Below are positions 1-8,610 of a stretch of DNA of 38,178 bases, one piece after another (position 1 is the first letter of the stretch; every line of letters begins with the position of its first letter). The position numbers and the translations under genes were made by a program. This DNA is from an uncultured Clostridia bacterium. GTDB lineage: Bacteria > Bacillota > Clostridia > TANB77 > CAG-508. Under the pieces are notes generated by a model that worked only from the letters and a program-made list of their open reading frames with translations, had not been told where the DNA came from and ran no database searches. Where the stretch lies: NCBI GenBank assembly GCA_944388745.1, contig CALXJZ010000008.1:1-38178 (forward strand), written 5' to 3'.

Positions 1-35
1 TTAGCGAGTATACAAATAAGGGAGGTGCATTTTAA

Positions 36-407
36 ATGTACGCAATTATCGAAAGCTGTGGAAAACAATACAAAGTAGCAGAAGGAGATGTTGTATTTTT
101 TGAAAAATTAGATGCAGAGGAAGGTAAAAAAGTAACTTTTGATAAAGTTGTTTTAGTATCTGATGAAGGAAAAGTACAAGTAGGAAATCCTTATGTTAAA
201 GGAGTAAAAGTTGAAGGAAAAGTAATTTCACATGGTAAAGGTAAAAAAATCATTGTTTTCAAAATGAAACCTAAAAAGAACTATAGAAGAAAACAAGGAC
301 ATAGACAACCATATACAAAAGTAGAAATTACATCTATAAAAACAGCTGCTAAGAAAACAGCAAAAGCAGATGAAAAAGCTGAAGTTAAAGAAAAAGTAGA
401 AGCTTAA
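36..407 (+). CDS. rplU: 50S ribosomal protein L21
   Basis: Ribosomal protein L21, which binds 23S rRNA in the large subunit. The N-terminus ([14 protein letters not shown]) and the basic stretch [17 protein letters not shown] around residues 80-97 are diagnostic of the family. The protein is 123 aa, about 20 longer than the usual L21 core; the extra length is a Lys/Ala/Glu-rich C-terminal tail from about residue 105. A good ribosome binding site (GGGAGGTG) lies just upstream of the ATG. The gene is followed after 47 bases by rpmA, the usual pairing, but the Prp protease gene that normally lies between them in Firmicutes is absent. The promoter and any L21 leader lie outside the window. Confidence 0.97.
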   Translation: MYAIIESCGKQYKVAEGDVVFFEKLDAEEGKKVTFDKVVLVSDEGKVQVGNPYVKGVKVEGKVISHGKGKKIIVFKMKPKKNYRRKQGHRQPYTKVEITSIKTAAKKTAKADEKAEVKEKVEA

Positions 408-454
408 TTTTATATGAGATAAAAAATCAAACAAACCGAAGGGAGTGAGAAAGA

Positions 455-715
455 ATGGCTCATAAAAAAGGTCAAGGTAGCAGCCACAACGGTAGAGAGA
501 GCGAGTCTAAAAGACTTGGTGTAAAAAGAGCTGATGGTCAATTTGTTTTAGCAGGAAATATCTTAGTAAGACAAAGAGGAACTAAAGTTCATCCAGGAAC
601 TAATGTTGGAAAAGGTAGTGATGATACACTTTATGCATTAGTAGATGGAAATGTTAAATTTGAAAGAAAAGGTAAAGATAAAAAACAAGTAAGTGTTTAT
701 CCAGTAGAAGGATAA
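455..715 (+). CDS. rpmA: 50S ribosomal protein L27
   Basis: Ribosomal protein L27, whose N-terminus reaches the peptidyl-transferase centre. The 86-aa product starts directly with [16 protein letters not shown] and has the family pattern [21 protein letters not shown]. Most Firmicutes L27 proteins carry a short N-terminal extension ending in a Phe-Ala cleavage site that is removed by the protease Prp. This protein has no such extension: the mature Ala follows the initiator Met, and no Prp gene is found between rplU and rpmA. An SD-like GGGAGTGAG precedes the ATG (439-447). The gene is co-transcribed with rplU and closed by the terminator at 735-767. Confidence 0.97.
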   Translation: MAHKKGQGSSHNGRESESKRLGVKRADGQFVLAGNILVRQRGTKVHPGTNVGKGSDDTLYALVDGNVKFERKGKDKKQVSVYPVEG

Positions 716-734
716 GGAGTTACTTACATAAAAA

Positions 735-767
735 TGCGTAGAAAAAAGATATTCTACGTATTTTTTT
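735..767 (+). terminator. Rho-independent terminator of rplU-rpmA
   Basis: A 9-bp stem (735-743 with 752-760, one G-U pair) with an 8-base loop is followed directly by seven T residues (761-767). It lies 20 bases after the rpmA stop and separates the ribosomal operon from guaB. Confidence 0.9.
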
Positions 768-834
768 CATTATTATACTTGTTATAAATAATTATAATAG
801 GCTCAAATTTATCAATTTATTTAGAATAAAATTA

Positions 835-863
835 TTTACAATAAATTTAATATGGGATATAAT
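835..863 (+). promoter_or_regulatory. Predicted sigma-A promoter of guaB
   Basis: A -35 box TTTACA (835-840), a 17-base spacer and a perfect -10 box TATAAT (858-863). Transcription would start near 870, leaving a leader of about 68 bases that contains the hairpin at 891-922. A second weaker match (TTGAGT 864-869, 17 bases, TAGAAT 887-892) overlaps it. Position just after the rpmA terminator supports an independent guaB transcript. Confidence 0.7.
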
Positions 864-890
864 TTGAGTTAATAATTTAAAAAATATAGA

Positions 891-922
891 ATGTCGCAAG
901 AGAAACGTCCCCACTGCGACAT
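891..922 (+). repeat. REP-like palindromic hairpin in the guaB leader
   Basis: A perfect 8-bp inverted repeat (ATGTCGCA 891-898 with TGCGACAT 915-922) encloses a 16-base loop containing CGTCCCC. Read on the other strand the core is GGGGACG, the same core as in the element after obgE (37728-37774). From memory, TGTCGCA/GGGGACGG strings are common dispersed intergenic repeats in Clostridia. Its place between the predicted promoter and the guaB start would also let it form an RNA hairpin in the leader. Confidence 0.7.
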
Positions 923-937
923 AGAAGGGAGTAAAAA

Positions 938-2443
938 ATGGCAAAAATATTAGAAGATATTTCAAGAACATTAAATGAGTACTTATTATTACCAAACTTA
1001 ACAGATGAAAGGTGTATACCAAATAATGTATCATTAAAAACACCTTTAGTAAAATACAAAAAAGGAGAAGAACCAAAATATTATGCAAATGTGCCAATGG
1101 TATCTGCAATAATGCAAGCAGTTTCTGGTGAAGAAATGGGAATTGCACTTGCTCGTGAAGGAGGAGTTGCGTTTATTTATGGTTCACAATCAATTGAATC
1201 ACAAGCTGCAATGGTTAGACATGTTAAAAAGCATAAAGCAGGATTTATTATAAGTGACTCAAATGTAAAATCAGGAACACCTTTAAAAGATGTTATAGAA
1301 TTAGTAGAAGAAACAGGACATTCAACAGTAATGATTACAGAAGATGGAACAGCAAATGGGAAATTTATAGGACTTGTTACAGATAAGGATTATAGACTTT
1401 CAAGAGATGATAGAAATGCTCCAATAGATAATTTCATGACTCCAAAAGATAAGACAGTATGGGCATATGAAGGAATCAGTCTTGCAGAAGCAAATGACGT
1501 GATTTGGGAAAATAAAATTGCATGTTTACCAATCCTAGATAAACAAGAAAACTTAAAATACTTAGTATTTAGAAAAGATTATGAGGAAAGAAAAAATAAT
1601 CCAAATTCTTTATTAGATGAAAATAAAAGATACATAGTTGGAGCAGGAATCAATACAAGAGATTATGAAGAAAGAATTCCGGCATTAGTAGATGCTGGAG
1701 TAGATTTAATTTGTATGGATTCTTCAGATGGTTATTCAGTATGGCAAAAAAGAACAATTGATTTTGTAAGAGAAAAATATGGAGATAGCGTAAAAATCGG
1801 TGCAGGAAATGTGGTTGATAAAGAAGGATTTAGATATTTAGCAGAAGCAGGAGCAGACTTTATAAAAATCGGAGTAGGTGGAGGCTCTATTTGTATAACT
1901 CGTGAAACAAAAGGTATAGGACGTGGAAATGCATCAGCATTGATAGATGTTGTTGCAGCACGTGATGAATATCTTAAAGAGACAGGGGTATATATACCTT
2001 TATGTTTGGATGGTGGAATAGTACATGACCATCATATTACAATTGCTTTAGCACTTGGAGCAGATTTTGTAATGCTAGGAAGATATTTTGCAAGATTTGA
2101 TGAGAGTCCAACAAGAGTAATAAAAAGAGGAAATGGATATGTTAAAGAGTATTGGGGAGAAGGTTCAAACCGTGCAAGAAACTGGCAAAGATATGATATG
2201 GGAGGAGATAAAAAACTTTCTTTTGAAGAAGGTGTTGATTCATACATTCCATATGCAGGAAGATTAAAAGATAATTTGGCTATAACTGTTGCTAAAATTA
2301 AATCTACAATGTGTAATTGTGGAAGTATTACAATTCCAGAATTCCATGAAAAAGCAAGATTAACACTTGTTTCAGATGTTAGCATTTCAGAAGGTAGTGC
2401 TCATGATGTTATTTTGAAAGAAGTAGATAATCAATATAAATAA
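938..2443 (+). CDS. guaB: IMP dehydrogenase, Tritrichomonas-type
   Basis: Inosine-5'-monophosphate dehydrogenase, the NAD-dependent step from IMP to XMP in guanine nucleotide synthesis. The 501-aa protein has the TIM barrel split by a CBS pair (about residues 110-220). Visible catalytic features are Asp261 in DSSDG, the loop [10 protein letters not shown] with Cys319, and the flap NWQRY with Arg418-Tyr419. These residue numbers coincide with those of the well-studied Tritrichomonas foetus enzyme, and by memory the two sequences align nearly without gaps ([27 protein letters not shown]). The start ATG follows GAAGGGAG. The gene has its own promoter and lies 28 bases upstream of the first ricin-module gene. 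Confidence 0.96.
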   Translation: MAKILEDISRTLNEYLLLPNLTDERCIPNNVSLKTPLVKYKKGEEPKYYANVPMVSAIMQAVSGEEMGIALAREGGVAFIYGSQSIESQAAMVRHVKKHKAGFIISDSNVKSGTPLKDVIELVEETGHSTVMITEDGTANGKFIGLVTDKDYRLSRDDRNAPIDNFMTPKDKTVWAYEGISLAEANDVIWENKIACLPILDKQENLKYLVFRKDYEERKNNPNSLLDENKRYIVGAGINTRDYEERIPALVDAGVDLICMDSSDGYSVWQKRTIDFVREKYGDSVKIGAGNVVDKEGFRYLAEAGADFIKIGVGGGSICITRETKGIGRGNASALIDVVAARDEYLKETGVYIPLCLDGGIVHDHHITIALALGADFVMLGRYFARFDESPTRVIKRGNGYVKEYWGEGSNRARNWQRYDMGGDKKLSFEEGVDSYIPYAGRLKDNLAITVAKIKSTMCNCGSITIPEFHEKARLTLVSDVSISEGSAHDVILKEVDNQYK

Positions 2444-2470
2444 GAAATAATTAGGGGAAGATGTTGAAAA

Positions 2471-5293
2471 ATGAAGAACTTATTGAGAAAAACAATATGT
2501 GCATTAATAGTACTAGTAATTGTATTATCAAATATGACTGTTTTAGCAGTTGAGACTACAGATAATAAAAGTACCGAAAATTCTGTTTCAAATGAAGTAG
2601 AAGAAACTTCAGAGAAAACAGATAAAGAAGATGAAACAAATGCAAATGTAACAAATGAAATTGTAGATGAAAAAGAAGAGAGTGTAACAAATGAACAAAA
2701 AGAGGAAACAGAAAGAAATCAAGAAAATATAATTGATGAAGAGATTATTAAAAAAGATGTAGAAACAGAACTAGAAAGTGATGAAAATATAGATACCGAA
2801 AATACTTTATCGATAGATGTAAAAGAAAACCAAACACTAAAAGATGGCACATATGTAATTAAATCAGCTATAAATAACAATTATGTAGTGGATGTAGAAA
2901 ATAGTTCAAAGATTAGTGGAGCAAATGTGCAACTATATAGTTATAACTGCGGAGAACAACAAAGATTTAATGTAAAATATTTAGGAGAAGGCTATTATGA
3001 AATAGAGGCAGTACATTCAGGAAAAGTTTTGGATGTAGCAAATGCTGGACAAATAGCAGGAACTAATGTATGGCAATGTAATAGAAATAATCAAAATGCA
3101 CAAAAATGGATAATACAAGAGTCAGAAGTAAAAGGATATTATTATATCATATCAAAATGTAATGGATTATACTTAGATGTAGCAAATGGAGTTGCTGCAA
3201 ATGGAATAAATATAGCAGTATGTTATGGAAATAAATCAGATGCACAAAAATTTAAATTTGAAGAATATATAGAACCAGTATATGAAAAAACAATAGAAGA
3301 TGGAACATATGTAATTAAATCAGCTATAAATAACAATTATGTAGTAGACGTGGAAAATAGTTCAAAGATTAGTGGAGCAAATGTACAATTATATAATTAT
3401 AATAATGGAAAGCAACAAAGATTTAATGTAAAACATTTAGGAAATGGCTATTATGAAATAGAAGCAGTACATTCAGGAAAAGTTTTGGATGTTGCAAATG
3501 CCGGAAAAACTGCTGGAACTAATGTATGGCAATGTAATAGAAATAATCAAGATGCACAAAAATGGATAATACAAGAATCAGAAGTAAAAGGATATTATTA
3601 TATCATATCAAAATGTAATGGATTATACTTAGATGTAGCAAATGGAGTTGCTACAAATGGAACAAATATAGCAGTATGCTATGGAAATAAATCAAATGCT
3701 CAAAAATTTAAATTTGAAGAATATGTAGAACCAGTATATGAAAAAACAATAGAAGATGGAACATACATAATTAGGTCAGCAATAAACACTAACTATGTAG
3801 TAGATGTACAAAATGCTTCAAAGATTAGTGGAGCAAATGTGCAATTATATAATTTTAGTGGCTCAACTAATCAAGTTTTTAATATCAAACATATTGAAAA
3901 TGGTTATTATGAAATAGAGGCTATGCATTCAGGAAAGGTGTTAGATGTTGCAAACGGAGGACAGCAATCTGGAACTAATGTATGGCAATGCACACCAAAT
4001 GGTGCAGATGCACAGAGATGGATAATTAAAGATTTAGGTGATGGCTATTATAGTTTTATCTCAAAATGCAATGGATTATACTTGGATGTGGCAAATGGTG
4101 TAGCATCTAATGAGACAAACATAGCAGTATGTTTTGGAAATAATTCAGATGCACAAAAATTTATAATTGATAAATATGAACCAACAAATGATTTAGATAC
4201 AAAACAAACTTTGGAAAATGGAATATATGTTATTAAATCAGCAATTGATGAAAATTTTGCATTAGATGTGTGGAGAGGTTCTAAAATTAGTGGAACAAAT
4301 GTACAAATATATAAAAATTTAGCAGTAAATAGACAGAGATTTGAAGTTACATATTTAGGAAACGGATATTATAGTATTGTTGCGGTACATTCTAATCAAG
4401 CACTAGATGTTGCAAATGCAGGAAAAGAACCGGGAACTAATGTATGGCAATGCACTCAAAATGGAACTGATGCACAAAAATGGATAATCAAAGATGCAAA
4501 AAATGGATATTATAATGTAATATCAAAGTGTAATGGATTGTATTTAAATATTGCAAATGGAGTTGCAATAAATGGAACAAATGTTGATGTGTGTTATGGA
4601 AATGGGTCAAATGCTCAAAAGTTTAAATTTGTAAAATCTAGTAAATTGTCAGTAGAAGAAGAAAAACTTTTTGAAGCAGAAGGAATAGATGTTAGTGAGC
4701 ATAATGGTATTATTGACTGGAATGCTGTTAAAAATTCTGGACAAGTAGATTATGCTATTATAAGAGCTGCATATAGAGGATATGGAACTGGAAAAATAGT
4801 AACTGATATGCAATTTTTTAAAAACATTACAGCAGCAAAAGCTAATGGGCTAAAAATAGGATTATACTTTTTTACACAAGCAGTTACTGTTGAAGAGGCA
4901 ATAGAAGAAGCAAATTATGTATTAAATTTAATCAAACTTTATAATATAGAAGTAACATATCCTATTGCAATAGATACAGAATATAGTAATTCTAATCATG
5001 ATGGAAGAGCTGATTCATTAGATGTTGCAAATAGAACAGCAGTATGTAATGCATTCACAAAAACAATTGAAGCTGCAGGATACCAATCTGCAATTTATGC
5101 AAGTAGAAATTGGTTTTATGAAAATTTAGATGTAAATCAATTAACCAATACTGATATATGGGTTGCACAATATACTACTGCTGAAAAAACTGATTATATG
5201 TATCATTATGATATGTGGCAATATACAAGTTCTGGTTCTATACCAGGTATTAGTGGTAGAGTTGATTTAAATCTTTGTTATAAAAAATATTAA
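2471..5293 (+). CDS. Secreted four-module ricin-lectin protein with GH25 muramidase domain
   Basis: A 940-aa exported wall hydrolase. Order: signal peptide (residues 1-27), an acidic Glu/Asn/Thr linker to about 120, four ricin B-type beta-trefoil modules (about 121-268, 274-421, 427-575, 579-725), then a glycoside hydrolase family 25 domain (about 737-940). Each module has three subrepeats with the Q-x-F/W hallmarks (QRFNV, QKWII, QKFKF). The GH25 domain shows the start motif GIDVSEHNGIIDW with Asp740 and the catalytic DTE motif (Asp835, Glu837). Family knowledge: GH25 enzymes cut the MurNAc-GlcNAc bond of peptidoglycan. No LPXTG or S-layer anchor is seen, so the ricin modules are the likely wall-binding part. 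An RBS (AGGGGAAGATG) precedes the ATG. Two more proteins with the same front half lie at 24335 and 27826. Confidence 0.9.
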   Translation: MKNLLRKTICALIVLVIVLSNMTVLAVETTDNKSTENSVSNEVEETSEKTDKEDETNANVTNEIVDEKEESVTNEQKEETERNQENIIDEEIIKKDVETELESDENIDTENTLSIDVKENQTLKDGTYVIKSAINNNYVVDVENSSKISGANVQLYSYNCGEQQRFNVKYLGEGYYEIEAVHSGKVLDVANAGQIAGTNVWQCNRNNQNAQKWIIQESEVKGYYYIISKCNGLYLDVANGVAANGINIAVCYGNKSDAQKFKFEEYIEPVYEKTIEDGTYVIKSAINNNYVVDVENSSKISGANVQLYNYNNGKQQRFNVKHLGNGYYEIEAVHSGKVLDVANAGKTAGTNVWQCNRNNQDAQKWIIQESEVKGYYYIISKCNGLYLDVANGVATNGTNIAVCYGNKSNAQKFKFEEYVEPVYEKTIEDGTYIIRSAINTNYVVDVQNASKISGANVQLYNFSGSTNQVFNIKHIENGYYEIEAMHSGKVLDVANGGQQSGTNVWQCTPNGADAQRWIIKDLGDGYYSFISKCNGLYLDVANGVASNETNIAVCFGNNSDAQKFIIDKYEPTNDLDTKQTLENGIYVIKSAIDENFALDVWRGSKISGTNVQIYKNLAVNRQRFEVTYLGNGYYSIVAVHSNQALDVANAGKEPGTNVWQCTQNGTDAQKWIIKDAKNGYYNVISKCNGLYLNIANGVAINGTNVDVCYGNGSNAQKFKFVKSSKLSVEEEKLFEAEGIDVSEHNGIIDWNAVKNSGQVDYAIIRAAYRGYGTGKIVTDMQFFKNITAAKANGLKIGLYFFTQAVTVEEAIEEANYVLNLIKLYNIEVTYPIAIDTEYSNSNHDGRADSLDVANRTAVCNAFTKTIEAAGYQSAIYASRNWFYENLDVNQLTNTDIWVAQYTTAEKTDYMYHYDMWQYTSSGSIPGISGRVDLNLCYKKY
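2831..4640 (+). repeat. Four tandem ricin-module repeats, protein 1
   Basis: Four in-frame repeats of about 440-460 bases (near 2831, 3290, 3749 and 4207). The first two are almost identical over long stretches, for example the segments coding ESEVKGYYYIISKCNG, so they look like a recent duplication; the fourth is the most diverged. Confidence 0.9.
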
Positions 5294-5309
5294 GGTAAAG
5301 GAATAAAAA

Positions 5310-6386
5310 ATGAAAAAAATATTATTTGCGGCATATTCATTGGATTTAGGTGGAATAGAAAAAGCATTAGTAACATTAGCAAATACGTTACAAGAAAAAG
5401 AATATGATGTAACAATTGTATTAGAGCAAATTAAAGGTGTATTTTTAGATGACTTAAATAAAAATATAAAACTAATAGAATATAGACCAAGCAAAACAAA
5501 AAATATATTAAAAAGAAAAATAGCAAATTTACTAAAAAGAATAAAATTTGTTATGAAATATAGAAATAAATTTGACTTTTCTGCATGTTTTGCAACATAT
5601 TCAAATTCTTCTGCTTTTGTTGCAAGAAAAGCTTCAAAAAATAATTGTTTATGGGGACATGCAGATTATTTAACTTTATTTGAAAACAATGTAGAAGATA
5701 TGAAAAAATTTTTTGAAGAGAAAAAATATAATAAATTCAAACATATTGTATTTGTTTCAAAAGAAGGACAGGAAAGCTTTTTAAAAGTTTTTCCTGAAAT
5801 GAAAAATAGAACAATTATATGTAACAATTTGATTGACAGCAAAAAGATTACCCAAATGTCAAAAGAAAAAATAGATATAGATAAAGATAGTGAAAAAGTT
5901 ACATTTGTAAATGTAGGTAGACATGAAGAAAAACAAAAAAAGCTAACACGAATTATTATGGCAGCAAAGAAATTGAAAGAAAAAAATTATAATTTTAAGA
6001 TTTTTTTTGTTGGTGATGGACCAGATACTGAGAGATATAAAGAATTAGTTAAAAATGAAAAATTAGAAGATGTTATAATCTTTTTAGGAAAAAAGAAAAA
6101 TCCATATCCATATTATAAAATCTCAGATTGTGTAATATTATCATCAGATTATGAAGGATATCCAGTGGTTTTCTTAGAAAGTTTTGTATTAGAAAAGCCA
6201 ATTATAACTACAAAAGTTTCAGATTATGAAGAAGTAGAAGGAAGAGGACTAATTGCTGAAAAATCTGAAGATGGTATTTATGAAAAAATGAAAATTTTTA
6301 TTGAGAATGGATTTAAGATTGAAAAGAAGTTTGATGCAGATTTATACAATGAAAATATTATAAAAACGATAGAACGACTATTTTGA
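5310..6386 (+). CDS. GT4-family glycosyltransferase
   Basis: A 358-aa GT-B fold glycosyltransferase of the GT4 (group 1) family. The N-terminal acceptor half has the characteristic LGGIEKALVTLAN loop (residues 13-25). The C-terminal donor half has VNVGRHEEKQKKL, FFVGDGPD and the nucleotide-sugar E-x7-E motif in YEGYPVVFLES. Donor and acceptor sugars cannot be read from sequence. It opens the run of polysaccharide genes right after the GH25 protein (16-base gap) with an AAGG-type RBS. It is similar in layout to the frameshifted GT4 at 10024, and serves as an internal reference for that gene's GG motif. Confidence 0.9.
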   Translation: MKKILFAAYSLDLGGIEKALVTLANTLQEKEYDVTIVLEQIKGVFLDDLNKNIKLIEYRPSKTKNILKRKIANLLKRIKFVMKYRNKFDFSACFATYSNSSAFVARKASKNNCLWGHADYLTLFENNVEDMKKFFEEKKYNKFKHIVFVSKEGQESFLKVFPEMKNRTIICNNLIDSKKITQMSKEKIDIDKDSEKVTFVNVGRHEEKQKKLTRIIMAAKKLKEKNYNFKIFFVGDGPDTERYKELVKNEKLEDVIIFLGKKKNPYPYYKISDCVILSSDYEGYPVVFLESFVLEKPIITTKVSDYEEVEGRGLIAEKSEDGIYEKMKIFIENGFKIEKKFDADLYNENIIKTIERLF

Positions 6387-6397
6387 AAGGAATTAAA

Positions 6398-7351
6398 ATG
6401 TTAAGTGTAATTGTGCCAGTATATAATACTACTAAATATATAGAAAAATGTTTGGACTCATTAATAAATCAAACCAAAAAAGATAAAATAGAAATTATTT
6501 TAATAAATGATGGTTCAACAGACAATTCAGATGAAGTGATAAAAAAATATATAAGTAGACTTGATGCTGAAAATAAAAAAATGTTGAAATATTATTCAAA
6601 AGAAAATGAAGGGATAGCCAAAACAAGAAATTATGGTATAGAAAAAGCAACATCAGAATATGTAATGTTTGTTGATTCAGATGATTATATAGATACACAA
6701 CTAGTGGAAAAATTAGAAAAATACATGGAACAAAAAATAGATTTAATTAAATTTAAATTACGAAAAGTAGATGAAAATGGAAAGTTAATAGAAAAAATAG
6801 ATGGACCAGTATTTGAAGAAGCAACAGGAGAACAGGCTTTTAATTACTTGTATAGTAAAGATGTTTTATTAGATTCGCCATGTGTCTATGTGATTAAAAA
6901 AGAATTATTTACAAAAAATAATTTTAAATTTAAACAAACTTATCATGAAGACTTTGGACTTATACCTTTAATCATTTTGTCTGCTAAAACTGTCGTATCA
7001 ACAAATTTTTACTTATATTATTATGTACAAGCAAGTAATAGCATTACAAGAAATGAAGATTATAAAAAAACAATTATAAAGATGAATGATGTTTTAGCAC
7101 ATTATGATAATATGTTAAAAGAAATAGAAAAAATAAATTTAAGTAAAAAAACAAAAGAAAATGTAAAGATTTTTTATACAAATGCAATTATACTAAAGTT
7201 AAATGAAATAGATGACAAAGACAAAAATTATTACATTAAAGAATTCAAAAAACGAAAATTTAGTAAAAACATAAAGGCGAGAAATTTAAAGCAGCTAATA
7301 AAAAAGATATTATTGAAAATTAATATAAAACTATATTTGAAAATACGATGA
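6398..7351 (+). CDS. GT2-family glycosyltransferase
   Basis: A GT-A fold family 2 glycosyltransferase of 317 aa. It begins with MLSVIVPVYNTTKYIEKCLDSL, followed by the nucleotide-binding INDGSTDNS and the metal-binding FVDSDDY motif. The ATG at 6398 is preferred because GAAAGG lies 7 bases upstream; a TTG at 6383 would overlap the previous stop and lacks an RBS. The C-terminal third is lysine-rich. Adjacent to another GT2 gene at 7386, so the two probably add successive sugars of the same repeat unit (inference). Confidence 0.9.
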   Translation: MLSVIVPVYNTTKYIEKCLDSLINQTKKDKIEIILINDGSTDNSDEVIKKYISRLDAENKKMLKYYSKENEGIAKTRNYGIEKATSEYVMFVDSDDYIDTQLVEKLEKYMEQKIDLIKFKLRKVDENGKLIEKIDGPVFEEATGEQAFNYLYSKDVLLDSPCVYVIKKELFTKNNFKFKQTYHEDFGLIPLIILSAKTVVSTNFYLYYYVQASNSITRNEDYKKTIIKMNDVLAHYDNMLKEIEKINLSKKTKENVKIFYTNAIILKLNEIDDKDKNYYIKEFKKRKFSKNIKARNLKQLIKKILLKINIKLYLKIR

Positions 7352-7385
7352 TTTATAAAAAATATAAAATTGGAGATGAGTCAAT

Positions 7386-8342
7386 ATGCCAAAAGTAAGT
7401 GTTATAGTTCCATTTTACAATGTTGAAGGATATATAGAAAAATGTTTAGATACATTAGTAAATCAAACATTAGAAGATATTGAAATAATAGTAGTAAATG
7501 ATGGTTCAAAAGATAATTCAATATTAATTGTTAAAAGATTTTTAGAAAAATATCCTGAAAAGATAGTATATCTTGAAAAAGAAAATGGTGGACTTTCTGA
7601 TAGCAGAAATTATGCTTTGCCACATGCAAAGGGTGAATATGTTGCTTTTCTAGATTCAGATGATTATGTAGAAAAAGATATGTATGAAAAAATGTATGAA
7701 ATAGCTAAAAAAGAGAATAGCGACATGGTAGAATGTGATTTTTATTGGGAGTATCCGGATAAGAAAAAAGTAGATACTGGAGTAATATATTCTGGTCAAA
7801 ATGAAATGCTTGAAAAAGTTAGAGTTGTAGCATGGAATAAATTAATCAAAAAAGAAATATTAGATAAAACTAAAATTGAATTTCCAAAAGGTCTTAGATA
7901 TGAAGATGTGGAATTTACATATAAATTAATACCATTTTTAAATAAAGTATCATTTTTGAAAGAGCCATGTGTACATTATGTGCAAAGAGATGGTTCTATA
8001 TCTAATACGCAAAATGAAAGAAACGAAGAAATATTTGATGTTTTAGAACATGTAATAGAGTTTTACAAAGAAAATGATATTTATGATAAATTTAAAAATG
8101 AGTTAGAATATGTTTATGTTAGATATGCTTTTTGTAGTTCTTTGCTTAGAATTGTCAAGATACAAGATGAAAATTTGCAAGAGCAATTGTTAGATAAAAC
8201 TTGGGAAAATGTAAATTCTAAATTTCCAAATTGGAAGCAAAATCCTGTTTTGAAGAAGAATAAGTCTTTGAAGGATTTGTATTTGAAAACTATAAATAAA
8301 ACTACTTATAAAATTTATTGTACAATTCTTGGACTAATATAG
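7386..8342 (+). CDS. GT2-family glycosyltransferase
   Basis: A 318-aa family 2 glycosyltransferase. The motifs are SVIVPFYNVEGYIEKCLDTLVNQT at the N-terminus, VVNDGSKDNS, and FLDSDDYVEKDM as the DXD-type metal site. Further on come WNKLIKKEIL and RYEDVEFTYKL, which resembles the catalytic ED motif of capsular GT2 enzymes. The RBS GGAGATGAG precedes the ATG. The gene ends just before the large palindromic element at 8358-8527. Confidence 0.9.
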   Translation: MPKVSVIVPFYNVEGYIEKCLDTLVNQTLEDIEIIVVNDGSKDNSILIVKRFLEKYPEKIVYLEKENGGLSDSRNYALPHAKGEYVAFLDSDDYVEKDMYEKMYEIAKKENSDMVECDFYWEYPDKKKVDTGVIYSGQNEMLEKVRVVAWNKLIKKEILDKTKIEFPKGLRYEDVEFTYKLIPFLNKVSFLKEPCVHYVQRDGSISNTQNERNEEIFDVLEHVIEFYKENDIYDKFKNELEYVYVRYAFCSSLLRIVKIQDENLQEQLLDKTWENVNSKFPNWKQNPVLKKNKSLKDLYLKTINKTTYKIYCTILGLI

Positions 8343-8357
8343 TTTGGCATCTTATGA

Positions 8358-8527
8358 CAAGAATAATATAGAAAAAATTTTTTTGTACCTTGTTGTCGCA
8401 ACCTTTGATTGTAAACAGAAAATTAAAAATTTTCTGTTTTGTATAAAGGTGGTTGCTTCAATCGCACTCGCTTTTGCTCGTTTGCTCGCTACGCGGTACT
8501 GCAAAATTATTTTCTATATTATTCTTG
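8358..8527. repeat. Nested palindromic element (type C)
   Basis: Between the GT2 gene and the Wzy-like gene lies a multi-layer inverted repeat. The outermost arms are 18 bp and perfect (8358-8375 with 8510-8527). Inside them are GTACC 8485-side pairing: GTACC at 8385-8389 with GGTAC at 8495-8499, GCAACC 8398-8403 with GGTTGC 8451-8456, and a central 12-bp hairpin (8413-8424 with 8428-8439, loop AAA). A GC-richer stretch with repeated GCTCG words (8464-8490) lies in the right half. The structure is MITE-like, with no transposase. A 66-codon reading frame crossing it has no protein-like character. The remaining bases to 8610 hold only AT-rich sequence and the next RBS. Confidence 0.8.
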
Positions 8528-8610
8528 CTAAAGATAAAAAATAAGTAGTAAATTAGATAAATGGATAGGAATTGTAATAGGAATTAATTTGAATAGGAAA
8601 AGGGTAAAAA

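Noticed and set aside
6383..6397. TTG start for the GT2 gene giving five extra residues
   Set aside because: No RBS upstream, while the ATG at 6398 has GAAAGG at a good distance.
8344..8544. A 66-codon open frame on the + strand
   Set aside because: It starts just after a stop, has no RBS, runs through the palindromic element and its product has no recognisable pattern; it is a by-product of the repeat.
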